A program made the position numbers and the translations under genes. 64,000 nucleotides of DNA from Rhizophlyctis rosea (lineage: Eukaryota > Chytridiomycota > Chytridiomycetes > Rhizophlyctidales > Rhizophlyctidaceae): the NCBI GenBank assembly GCA_027596075.1, contig JADGJC010000160.1, forward strand, positions 22,349-86,348, in the 5' to 3' direction. The notes below the pieces were generated by a model. The model was not told where the DNA came from. It was given only the letters and a program-made list of their open reading frames with translations, and did not search any database. Position 1 is the first letter of the stretch; the number at the start of each line of letters is the position of its first letter. Positions 35,780 through 46,509 of this stretch are shown in pieces.

Positions 35780-36402
35780 TCAAGAACTCGCCACTTTCGA
35801 GCACGTGACCCTCAAGCTTCTCAGCTGCTTGCTGAAACCAGATGTAAGAAGCGCCGTATCAGCCGATGCTTCAATCATAAGGCGCCCTGGCACCCTTTCG
35901 TATTGTAATGCTCGACAGTTGAATCGCCGACGAGTTCAGCGGAGCCCACCTCAATCTGATGGTCACATTTTGGACAGTGTGTGTGTGTATCCAACTAGCT
36001 ATTCAGAGCTCGTTGTACGAACTCCACACCAAACTGCTAATTCCGAACGGCGGAGGAGTTAGTGTGACGCAAGTTAGTGCGCCATTTGCAGGGATGAGCT
36101 CCACTTATGGATTCGTCACAGTGTTGACGCCGTATGAGATTAACTATGATGGATGGGATGTTAGTGGTTGGTTGTGGACACCTAAAATTGTAACACAACA
36201 ACCGTTGTGACAAGTGCTCTATCATGCAATCATTCAGCAAGTCATTGGCCGAGACCAAGTGCTTGATACTCTCGGGACTTGCTACAAAGAGAGAAAGGGG
36301 TATGACGCAGGATGTCGACGATGCGGTACCCGTGGTGGGAGCTGCGATGGCTTGAAATGCGGCGAGGAGGACGGTAGAGAGAGCGGCGATGGTTGTGTGC
36401 AT
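35780..36402 (-). pseudogene. small secreted protein, copy 1, frameshifted
   Basis: ATG 36,402 starts a signal peptide (TIAALSTVLLAAFQAIAA) followed by PTTGTASSTSC. This is the same as in the copy at 40,022-40,803 (PTTCTASSTSC), and both continue with IPL and, later, NDLLN(D/N)C. Downstream exons match copy 2: VELIPANGALTCVTLTPPP (VQLIPATGKPTCITLDPPP in copy 2), then VGDSTVEHYNTKGCQG (IGDATIERYRTEGCKG). Directly after this, near 35,880, the frame hits TGA. The homologous end (ADTALL...VTCSKVASS) continues one base over to the stop at 35,780-35,782. A small deletion at that point explains it. No domain is recognised. An extracellular or cell-surface role is inferred from the signal peptide and conserved Cys. 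Confidence 0.55.
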
Positions 36403-39400
36403 GGTTTCTGATGTGTTTTGTATCACCGGCTATGTGTTTGGAAGCGAGGAAGACTTGATATGGAAAACGACTGAGAGCTGCAAAGTGAAGAATGGAAGAC
36501 TTGTCTCTTGCTTTCCCTCTGGAGGGATCTTTGTATCCGTTGAGAAGCCCAAGTGTTGAAAACAACGCGCAGCACGGTTGCATTTTATATGTCATTGGTA
36601 ACGACTAAGCGATTGAAGTCAACGAGTCATGTTTCGTTTGATTACACGCTAGTTTGTGCTTGGCATTGTTGCGAATCAAGATCGGAAGGCAGAAAAGGAG
36701 CGTCATATAATCAGAGCTTAGCATGCCACGGCCAGCAAGTCGGGAGCACCCTATTTGTATCCTTCAAAATGGGGAAGTTCCAAAGCCAGCTGCGTTTCCT
36801 GCATAAAGGACTTAAAGGGATGGAGTGCGTGCACTTCCATCCATGAGCTTCTTTGCAATTCCATTGAAAGAGAGATACGTCAATGTCAAAGACCAGGAAT
36901 CGCCTGCTCAAAAAAAGTCATCACCTTGCAGATCTGAACAGTCGCTCTAACGGTTGAATCGGCCTGTTCCTTGAAAGCACAAAGCTAATTTTACGATTGC
37001 GCCGTCTGAGAACGTCACTGACGTGAGAGAGGTCGAAAAAATGAACAAGCATGTGTAAATTTGCCCAAGTGATGTGGCTGTCATCTCAGAAGACCCATCG
37101 TTTCAGGCCTTTCGGTCCTCCCCTCTTCTCTGCATTCTCCTTTTTCGTTCTTTTCGCAAACGGTCATTCTGCACATTCATTGCCAACCAAAACATGCAAT
37201 ACCCACTGATAAGACCTCATGCCTTTGACAATGGCCATGTTGAAGAGGTGCAACGCAGGATTTAGCATCCTCTGCTTGACGAATGAGTTAGAATTATCAT
37301 CAGCATCAAAACCGTTTTTTTCCACTTGCCGCGACAAGACGAGCAGATGAATTCAGCTGGTTGCATTATATTTCAAATATTCGAGTATCAATGATCTGAA
37401 TGGGTATCTCACCATCATATAATGCCTCCATGCCCGCGCGCGGCAGTAGACTATCAAGCTGCTTCAAAGGCAATGAATCAACGGTCAACTCATATTTTTG
37501 TAGTTTTCTTCTCTTGAAATTGCGTATGCTCCCAAACTTCCCAAGGGGATCGACGAATGGACTACCGACTTTCACTGCCACTTCCTCCACCAATGACTCT
37601 AAATGTGGTAAATGTGAACTCGGCGATCGTTGTGAACTCAACTATTGGCCGCATAAAGGAGTACTACCGAAAGCACAGAGCCGCCCTTTGGCCGCAACGT
37701 AACTCAAACCTTGCAGCGTCCCTGTCCGTATTCTGGCTTCCTGTGAGGGCAAGTTGCGGGGGATATGAAGTTTGGTAGTGCGCAGCACTGAATGCATGAT
37801 GGTGAGGCGCAGCACACGCATTGCTGAATGGACTTTCTTTTGTTTGATTTGCGTTCAACTCGTTCACTGGAGAATGAGCAAAAATAAATGGAATTGTATC
37901 CCTCACTGTCCAACAGTTGGAGGTCATCCATTATGTCCTCATGTTTTGGTGGAGTAGCTTGACCAAAAACGTGTCTGCAGGTGTCGATGTGATGAAGGAC
38001 CGCTTCATAAGCTTTCAAGACCGGGGTTGCTAAAGGCAATTGTATTCGATCGCAATGAGGTGACAAAAAATGAATTAGGGCCTTCAAAGAGAAAATGCAG
38101 TGTGGACGTGATCAAACACTGGGTGCAGTGCCGGTGAATCAAGAAACTCAAAATTCGGAAGCTGGGCGGACAGCAAGTATCGATTGGCATGCATGGCGAG
38201 ACCCGCCGTCCAGTCAGGCAGCTGACAACGGTGACGCCTGGTGAAATGCGACATTAGCTGCGGGCATAATATGGTTCACAGGATGTATCAAGCGGTAACC
38301 CAACCAAACCGCAGGTTTTCCACAATTTTGTTTTCTTCAAAATGTCGAATCGCTGGTCATTTCGAAGCGGCGAGAGAGTATAGTGTCGTCAAGTTTTTCA
38401 ATCCATGCTCGAAGGTGGTCATGTCGGCATTCAGACAATCTTCAAATAGGTGTTTGGTGTGCAGTCCTTCATGGGAGTCGCCGGGTATGAGAACAAAACA
38501 GTTACGTCCGAAGTGACCCAAACTTACCCATACGCCCAACCTGAGCAGTGATGCGAGTTTGTGAATCTCATATCTCTTGTAGGATCACCCACAGGAACAA
38601 GCGATGAGTTGGTTCGCCAAAGTGCCGGCTGCACAAAAAATGATCCGCTATTTACCGATCGCATTTGGCTCAAATGCGTGGCTGCTCGCGTTAGAAGGTG
38701 TGGCCAAAGGGCCTGAGATGGCGTGATACGTAACTACCCGATTCACTCAAGTTTGTTTTGGGCCCAGCAAGGCCCGCTCCCTCAGGTTCTCCACTCCCGG
38801 CCCCAAATCTGCAGATTGCTTGTTTTCGCCTCCCTCCATATTAAGGTTCGGCACCTGCATCAACCCTACTGGGAATAACAGGGAAGCCCGCAGCAGCGCA
38901 GGGCCCGCAATTCTTTCAATTCTTGCTCCTCCATGCCGTGTGCTCAATCAGACTATTTCTTCGAAATTGCACTGTGATTTGAGACCCTGCACGCATCAAG
39001 CAAGTCCAGTATCGGCTGGCCGTAATTGCGGGCTTCAGAGCCAAGCACATCGTAAAGAATTTGTCATGACATGTAGGTGTGCTGATGCGACGGACTTACA
39101 CAGCCATTTGATAGTGAGGTACGCTGAAAGAAAAAGAAATCATAAGAGGCGCGAGATTGTCCACGGAATGTTACGGCTCGATACGGTCAATGGCGCCAGG
39201 TCGGAATCCGTTCTCTTGCAGGGGAGGCTAAAATCAAGTTGAACTTCAGAACGGGTTGGGGGAAGTTCGGACCCAGAAAACTAGCATGCACTGGATGATG
39301 ATGACTTAAGGATGAATTAATATTAATGTAGTTAACCTGCTCCGGCAACGTTCGCAGCAAAAGCTCAATATCTCAGTCACCCTAAGGATTCACACCGTGT

Positions 39401-40021
39401 GATGGTGCCACCAGTTCCCTTTCACACTACTGGCTATGTTTACTGAAGGGAAGCGTGTCCATGATGACCAGCACACATCACTCAACTCTGACCATGAAAA
39501 AAGAAAATACGCTCACACCTAGCATCATTGCGAGATCTTATATGTAGCTCGTCTCAGGGAGACGTCATTGACCCACTACAGCTTGTGCATTCGATGTAAA
39601 GAATCACAACAGGATACCTGCACGAAACAAACCAAAATGGTCAGCTCGATTGGATGCTTGTGTGGACCGTTCCAGTGTTGGAAGCTTTCATAGTCCTATC
39701 TATTTGTACAGTAACCCATGATTGCATTGCGTTGTGGCTCGCATGCGTGTCCGCCGAGGAGATCCATCTTTTTCGCTCAATAAAGCCCTATAGCCCTCAT
39801 GACATCCACCAAATGGCGTCACAAAACAGAGATTTGGTCTAACCGAAGTGGTTTTATTTGTACATGATGTCAAACATAGCGGACGTTCTGGTTCTCGGGA
39901 CAAAAACTGAAAGATAACGCCGCATTCTGATTGCCTTCAGTCTGAGCCATCATTGTGAGTTATTTGGCATTCCGGTAAGAATCTGATTAGATCCCTTTGC
40001 CCTCTTCCCCAAATTCCCCAA
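36403..40021. other. intergenic with possible decayed gene
   Basis: No complete gene is supported between the two secreted-protein copies. Apart from the protein-like fragments at 37.4-38.7 kb, the stretch shows only short frames. An AATTAATATTAATG block (about 39,315) is an AT palindrome without known meaning. Confidence 0.45.
37366..38720 (-). pseudogene. protein-like fragments, possible dead gene
   Basis: Several minus-strand frames in sequence read like protein. One near 38,540-38,360 has HTKHLFEDCLNADMTTFEHG followed by LKNLTTLYSL. Another at 38,190-37,790 has two overlapping frames, one with LATPVLKAYEAVLHHID and DIMDDLQLLDSEGYNS. A third at 37,610-37,366 contains VDPLGKFGSIRNFKRRKLQK and ends GEIPIQIIDTRIFEI. 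GTAAGT occurs at about 38,527. I could not chain them with consistent phases, and no domain is recognisable, so a decayed or misread gene is the cautious reading. Confidence 0.3.
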
Positions 40022-40803
40022 TTACGAACTTGGCCCCTTCAAACACGTGACCTGAATACTCTTGGTCTGCTTGCACTGCGCAACTGAAATATAAGCCGTA
40101 TCCGCATCCCCCGTAAAGAACGGCGTGCTACCTTTACACCCTTCTGTCCGGTATCGCTCGATAGTAGCGTCGCCAATGATGGTGCTAGAGCCAGGTGCAA
40201 CCTATTTGATAATTCTCATAACGTCAGTATTGCAAATGTAGCGTTTTTTGGAGAATGATCAGAAGTCGGTATCCAACATACCAATTTGCTGATGTTTATG
40301 GGTGGCGGGTCCAGAGTGATGCATGTGGGTTTGCCCGTAGCAGGAATGAGTTGCACATTAGGGCTGGCGAGATTGTTGGTTCCTTATGTGATGAACTGGT
40401 ATGAGTCGTAGCATGACGGGCATGAACGGATGAGTCGGGTTTGTCCAAGCGTAAAGNNNNNNNNNNTTGTTTCGTTTGGTGTTTAATGGTTTTGTGTTTT
40501 GATTTGCCGGGCTTGTACGTTGGGGTGGGGTTGGTCCATTGTTATTCATTTTACCCCCCCGGGCCCCCCCCCCCCCCCCCCAACATACGAAAGAGGGGTT
40601 TCATCAACCCCAGCATCATGGCAACTCACCACGCAGTTGTTGAGCAAATCATTCGTGGAGTACGTTGTGGACAGCAACGTGGCCAGGGTGAATGTGAGCG
40701 GTATGGCACAGGAAGTCGAAGATGCTGTGCATGTGGTGGGCGCCGCGACGACGAAGAGCGGGGCAAGGAGGGTGACTAAGATGTTGGTGATGATGGTGCG
40801 CAT
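40022..40803 (-). CDS. small secreted protein, copy 2 (with assembly gap)
   Basis: Exon 1 starts at ATG 40,803 with a signal peptide (IITNILVTLLAPLFVVAA), then PTTCTASSTSC, and ends near 40,631 at GTG|GTGAGT. The first intron contains an 18-base C run and ten N. The middle exon (from about 40,362) encodes PNVQLIPATGKPTCITLDPP and ends at TTG|GTATGT. The last exon (about 40,203-40,022) encodes IIGDATIERYRTEGCKG, ADTAYISVAQC and VTCLKG, ending at TAA. The mature protein is about 120 residues with about eight Cys. It is homologous to copy 1, 3.6 kb downstream on the same strand, so this is a tandem duplication. Function is unknown; secretion is inferred. Nothing identifies it as a virulence factor or enzyme. 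Confidence 0.6.
40457..40581. other. assembly gap next to poly-C/poly-G tract
   Basis: Ten N at 40,457-40,466 mark a gap of unknown true length. Close by, 40,554-40,581 reads C7-GGG-C18. The minus strand is therefore an 18-G run plus a second G run, which can form a G-quadruplex and is hard to sequence. Both lie in the first intron of the secreted-protein gene, so its exon structure here is uncertain. Confidence 0.9.
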
Positions 40804-41391
40804 GGTTTTTTTGTGGAGGGGTGTGTGTGGGTGGGTAAAGTTGAGGTTCGACAGGACAGCTGCGTGAGGAAGAAAACCTTATGTTGCGGGAGTTCGCAGA
40901 TATGGTATTTTATATCCGCTTTGGAGTTCAAGAATACACGCAACGGTCATACGCTTCGGATGTCGTCACCCCTTCTGGACGCGTCGCGGTTTGAAAGCAA
41001 GCTTGCGCCCTCCAGCTGCGCTTCCTCGTCCAAAACTGGCAAGGTGCATAACAGTAGCCCGCCACTGCTGCATTGCAACTTTACGTCAAAGGCCGAAAAC
41101 ACCGAGCTTGAGCGTCCTTCATCTAGGAAATTCTTTTACCAACAACCACCAAATTCCACGGACTTTTCGGGGAACGGTAAATTAGATACGCGAGCTCTTC
41201 TTATGGAGTTCCGCCGCCCGTGCCGCGAGAGTCTGGAACGCGCTGGTGTAACACTTCAAATAGGGAAACTGAGGAAGACACCCATTGACTCTGTTATCGA
41301 TTGAAACATAGCAAAACTACCACACCCCACAAAATCTACATCTATCTACTTTACAAAAAACAAACTCCCCAGCGAGTCTGCACTGAGTCAT

Positions 41392-43309
41392 TTAATGCGC
41401 CCACTCCCCCCCATACCAAATATCCCCCCTCCAAACCGGAACCTGCAAATCACTCCACCAAATTCCCTTCGGGTCATACTTCCGCTTGATTGCCTGTAAC
41501 TTGGCATATCGCACCGGCCCGCCGTAGTAAGAGGTGATATCTTTCACGTCGAGGTCGACGTAACCTTGGTAGTGTTCCCCTGAGGCGTACTTGGTGAGCA
41601 TTTTCTCGAACTTGAAGATCCAGGCGTCGGCGGCGGCGTTGTTGGTTGTGTTTTGGATGTATTGGGAAGGGATGGAGATTTTGTATTGCATGGAGAAGCT
41701 GGTGTGGGGGTGGAGTTGGGGTGTGTTTGTTAATGAGATGGGTTCCGATTATCGATGGAAAAATGAAATGAGCTGCGGTACTCACGCGACACCCTTCCTG
41801 TGAGGGAAGGCGTTGTAGTCCTCAGGGATGTCATCCATTTTTGCTCCGTATGCCTCGATTTGCCAGAACACACCGTTGTCGGGAAGAGTCTTCAATTGTT
41901 CTTGGAACAACGCCCTGACGTCACGGGAGAGGGCAGCAATCTTGGCGGTTGAGGGAGACCCACGAACGTAATCGCTCTTACTCCTGGATGACCCCAAGCC
42001 GTTGCCATTGTACTTGAACATAGACTTTTGCTTCGCGTAGGCCTCGGTGGTGTTAAGCAGGCCACCGTTGTCAAGCCAGTTCATGGCGGTGATCCCGCTG
42101 ACCTTCTGGGGTGGGATAATGTAGGTGGAGTTGACCTTCTTGTTGCGGATCATGCCGACGGAAGCGAGGATGGCGTCGAGGTCCTCGGCGGTGGCGGTGT
42201 CCGAGTCCGGGGCCCAGTGGACGAGGAGACGTTCGTAGGTTGGGAAAGCATTAAACTGGAAACCGAGGTCGTAGCCGTTGTATTTGGGGTTGACGTTGTT
42301 TTTCTTCCTGAGACCCTTTTGGCTCCATTCGTAGAAGATAGGGAAAACGGTGTCGATCTCCGTCGCGTTGAGGTAATCGACGGCAGCGATGATGTGGTTG
42401 GGGATATTGTGGAGTTGGAGAGTCCATTGCACGACGATACCGTAGGACCCACCACCGCCACCACGGATGGCGTAGAAGAGGTCGGATCTTGTGTGGGCGT
42501 CGGTGTAGACTGTTTCACCTGAGGCGAGGACGACAAGGGCTGACACTACGTTATCGGCTGCAAGACCAAGCTTACGGCCTAGGAAACCGTTTCCTCCGGC
42601 GCCGATGTGACCGCCTAACCCGACGCTGCCGCAGGTGCCAGCGGGGAAGCCCCAGTTGGGGTTTGCTTCGTGGATGGCGGCGTAGAGGTGGCTGAGACGG
42701 GCTCCGGCGGGGATGGTGACTTGCATCTTCTTTTTGTCGACTTTGATTTCTTCGGTGTATTGGGAGAGGTCCACGACGAGAGTCTCGTTCAAGGCGCTCA
42801 AGGATTCGTAGGAGTGACCTCCGGATCTGTTTTGGGATGTTTGGTTACGAAATTACTTGAGTGCTCGTTTCGGCTTATCTGCCTTGAACCCACCTTGGCA
42901 CGGGCCTGACACCAGCTTTGACAGCACACTTGATTGCAACCGGCACCTCCTCCTTATTCCTCACCCACAAGATACCCAATGGAGCACGAGCGCGCTTGAC
43001 GCGCTTGTTGGCATCAAACAACCATTTGCTGTCTGTCTCATTTTTCCACTCGAGGATCTCGGAAACGTTGCGGATGTTTGACGAGAGGCAAGACACGAGT
43101 GCGGGGGGAGGTGGAGCTTGGTCGTCGTGGAATGGGGTGAACAGGCGGCTGTAAGAGTTGTTGAGAACTAGAAGATCTGCTGCATGCAGGTATTTACATA
43201 GAATGGTAAAGACTTACATTGCAGGGGTATAGGATGAGGAGGGAACGGCCACGGCAGTGGTGACGAGCGTCAAAGCCGCCAGAACGGCTTTGGATGTGAG
43301 GACGACCAT
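41392..43309 (-). CDS. secreted FAD-dependent oxidase, berberine-bridge type
   Basis: Four exons (43309-43218, 43148-42894, 42826-41786, 41698-41392) give 564 residues, typical of the family. A signal peptide (KAVLAALTLVTTAVAVP) is followed by an FAD-binding type 4 (PCMH) domain with RSGGHSYES, whose His is the 8-alpha-histidyl FAD site. GFPAGTCGSVGLGGHIGAGG follows, whose Cys fits the second, 6-S-cysteinyl link, so bicovalent FAD is predicted. The C-terminal BBE domain carries YYGGPVRYAKLQAIKRKYDP. Members oxidise sugars, alkaloids or other small molecules with O2, releasing H2O2; the substrate cannot be told here. The catalytic site residue near the C-terminus differs somewhat from the usual YYG-N pattern (YYGGPVRY). 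The BTB, GPCR and kinase genes nearby give no pathway context. The 7-TM gene is divergent from it across 1.2 kb. Confidence 0.88.
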
Positions 43310-44524
43310 GGTGGTTTGTCGATGCAGTGAGGGCAGGATGGGGGACGGTTCGAAGATCTAGAGTCTTATTACTTCCTCCACGTCGAAGTTTCGCCCTGTG
43401 CAGGCTTGACAATGAGGCGTCGTGGTCCACCACCTTACCGTTGCGGCTTGCCGAGCATGTTTAGGAAAACATTTTCATTTCGGGTGACCCACCGGCAGCG
43501 ATGTCCCTCACCTCCCTTCCCTTCATTCAGAGTCCGATGCTCATCCAAACTAAAGATTTCACAAAACCAGGTAAGTCGGTCCATTTCCGGTTACCTTGGC
43601 TATGTGGGCAAGAGCAGGTTTTGCCGCCTTTGGGGCACGCCCAATGTGTCACGAAACTGAATCACCCAGGGTAGCCACCACTGCAAAAGGCAACCGATTG
43701 ACCCGAAGAGCTCCGTTTCCTCCGAAAGGGTCACTGCTAGCCACCCCCAAAAGACGCGTTTTTACCATTTTGGGATAAACGTGGCGCTCCACTGGAAGTT
43801 GCCACCGCCACTACAGGAAAGCTTCAACCCTTCCTCCCTGCCACAAAAATCCATATCGAGGGGGCTTCTCCTTGTCCGATGTGGTAAGACGACGGTGCAT
43901 CAATCCTGTGATCAAGGGGAGCAGGAGAATATTTGTAGTTGCCTCGTGCCGAGTTTCCGACGCGAATACCCTTGCCTTCAAATAATGCTCGAAGGAACGA
44001 TGAAATGAGGGACTAGTTGCAAGCTGGAAAGAAGGGATGGCAAATGCGTTGGGAGGAGGCTGGCAAGGGAGGGCCAGGGGATGACAGATGAAGGCGATTG
44101 ACACTCTTTAATCTTCATGTGATGACTCTGATGAGCTCTGTGATGAGAGATTGTTGAAGGTCGTCACCTTGGTGAGACAGGGAATCCAAGGATTTGACCA
44201 GCTATGGCTTCGGCGGGTGAAGTTGTTTTGGCCACAACAACTGCGCACATGCCCCTTCCCGAAACCCTTCGCCAAAAGACTTGGTGCATGGCCAGAAGGA
44301 GAGCTCAGCGGCGATCAAGTGTTAGGACACTGCACTCGCAATTCACCCGCGGAGATTCGAGATGTTAATTTTGCCAAAACTTTATTGATAGAAGTCCTGG
44401 ACTGCCAGCGCATAGACAAATATATCGGTCCCACGTGTCATCCTCCTCCATATTGTCTTGCTAAGCTAATAGAATGGGATTTAGTCTATGCTCGACCTGA
44501 AATCATAAACAGGATACTTCGAAG
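43310..44524. promoter_or_regulatory. divergent intergenic region between oxidase and membrane protein
   Basis: These 1.2 kb separate two divergent start codons and should contain both promoters. Short open frames (up to 127 codons at 44,151-44,534) have no domains. I see no certain TATA box or named motif. Confidence 0.4.
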
Positions 44525-46195
44525 ATGCTATTAGACCCGGCAGACCCGAAACTAACTCAAAAAATCATTCGGTGCATCTTCTACGCGTAGGTTGACGACG
44601 GTCTTACAGAGATGCACTACAGAATCTCACATCATCCTGCAGGATCTGTTTCGGAATCTGCGTCACTGTGCTGATTCAGCAATGCGTTCTGAACTATTAT
44701 AGACGGAAATGGCCTGCGGTTGCGCTCATGGTCGCGTAAGTCCAATGCACGAACAAGTGGGCGGGGAGTGATCAGTGTTTGAGTTTCGATTCCAGCGCAC
44801 TTTTCCATGCGTGCAAGTTTGCCGGCAAGATTGAAAACGTCATGGATTTGCAGGAGAATATGGTGTTCGCTTATGCCATGGATCTGTAAGTTGTCGGGTT
44901 TCGTCTTACTAGTGGAGTGTTTCGTGAAGAAGCTGAGCGGGACAATCTCATGGGCGTTCACCGTGCAAAAATTCAATATTGATGATCATTGATTGTTCTC
45001 CAGCTTTTCGTTTCTTGGAGAGACGCCTCTCATATACGTCAGGTTTGTCACAAGACTTGCTGCAAAATATCGCTGCAAACGTCGCAGCAAGATTGGACAG
45101 AATTCACTAACAATCTCTGCAGTTTTGTCAAAGCCCTCGCAATCACCGTTGTCCCATGGCGACGAAAAGTGATCTGGACAGCAGCCATCCTCGCTGTCCT
45201 TGCCTCCTTTGCCACCCGATGTGCACGACGTGTCATGCTTCAGCTCGAATACACAAAGTATTCGGATACGGTTTTGATGGGAGCCGCCAGGACTGGCCCG
45301 TTGTTGTTGGATTTGGGGTTTGCAGGTAAGCGTGGAACAAAGGGTTGATCTATATAGACATGTTTCCTAATTGGGACACTGCACTGAAATGATTTATGCC
45401 GATGCTCTGTGTAGTCTATTTCCTCTGGCCTCTAGTCCATTCAAGTCTGGCAAAACTATTCCCGGATTTCATATCGTCTGCACGAGCCAATTCGGAAGCG
45501 ACCCGTCGTCTTCGGAACCAGTTCTTGGTCCGGGATCTGCTGCTGTTGGCGTTTGCTAACATTATCCCGTCAGCGTGGACGATTACTACGGTATGACACT
45601 CAATACTGTTTGCTCTTCCATGTTGTCCAAACTTCGTCACTCAGTCTTCTCCACTCATGGCATGGAATAGCTCGCAGCTCCCAGCTTTGCCGTAGACTAT
45701 GACTTCCAATCGTACGGATTCATATGGGTACGTCACAGCAAAAACTGTACACCTCCCCCCGTCAACACTCACACCCTAACTCCCCACCAGCAAATCCTAA
45801 TCTTAGACCTCTACCTCTTCGCCGTCTCCATGACCGCCTCCGACGCCACTTCCCAAACCGGCATATCCTCAAACCCCCTTTCAGACCGTTCTTCCACCTT
45901 CTCCAACGGGCGCACTGCGCCTGACAGTATTTACCCACCGTACCCACCTCCACCCTCTCCGCATAAATCAGCCACAGGAGGCAGCAGGAAACACACTTCA
46001 GGATCGGATGTGGGGTATGCGATGGAGTTTCATAATGGTATACCGGTAACGCAGAACAATTGGTCGGAGAGAAGTACGACGTCCATGATGCCTATTAACT
46101 TGCCACGGGGGTTTAGTGGGAGTGATGCGGCGAGGCAAGAGAGTGTTTATTCGGTGCATGAGAGGAGTTTTAGGAGTGAGAGGGGGGAGTGGTGA
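44525..46195 (+). CDS. multi-pass (about 7-TM) membrane protein, unknown family
   Basis: Eight exons join without a break to 374 residues: 44525-44586, 44643-44735, 44796-44885, 45004-45042, 45123-45325, 45415-45590, 45671-45727, 45791-46195. All introns are GT-AG. There are about seven hydrophobic segments, including FYAICFGICVTVLIQQCVL, PAVALMVAALFHACKFAG, NMVFAYAMDLFSFLGETPL, VIWTAAILAVLASFATRCA, GPLLLDLGFAVYFLWPLV, DLLLLAFANIIPSAWTITT and FIWQILILDLYLFAVSM. A Ser/Pro-rich cytoplasmic tail of about 115 residues follows. The layout (short N-terminus, seven segments, long Ser-rich tail) resembles a receptor such as a fungal GPCR, but no DRY, NPxxY or other class motif is visible. Small first exons (20 codons) explain why a simple frame search misses the N-terminus. 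Confidence 0.72.
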
Positions 46196-46509
46196 TGGGT
46201 GTTAGGATAGATACTGATGCGGGTGTCGTCCTGAAGTGTCCGGAAGGGTACCTGGGAAGAGGGCAAAAGCTGCTATGTCTTACTCAATAGAATTTCAAGA
46301 ATTCATATGTGCAACACGTGATCGGTTATCTTGGTGAGTCTTTCACAAGTGAGAGGCTCTTGTCAAAAGTCTGTATAACTCGCACAGCACACCAGCATTG
46401 GATAAATTCTCAATGATGATGGAATTGTGTAATGTTATGGATACAAATTGCTGATGCAGATTGCGCGTGATTTTGCTGATGGGGCTATGCTATGTTTTTG
46501 TGAATGGAT

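Noticed and set aside
42028..42522. 164-codon plus-strand frame inside the oxidase gene
   Set aside because: It is the antisense shadow of the FAD oxidase exon; the minus strand carries clear family motifs.
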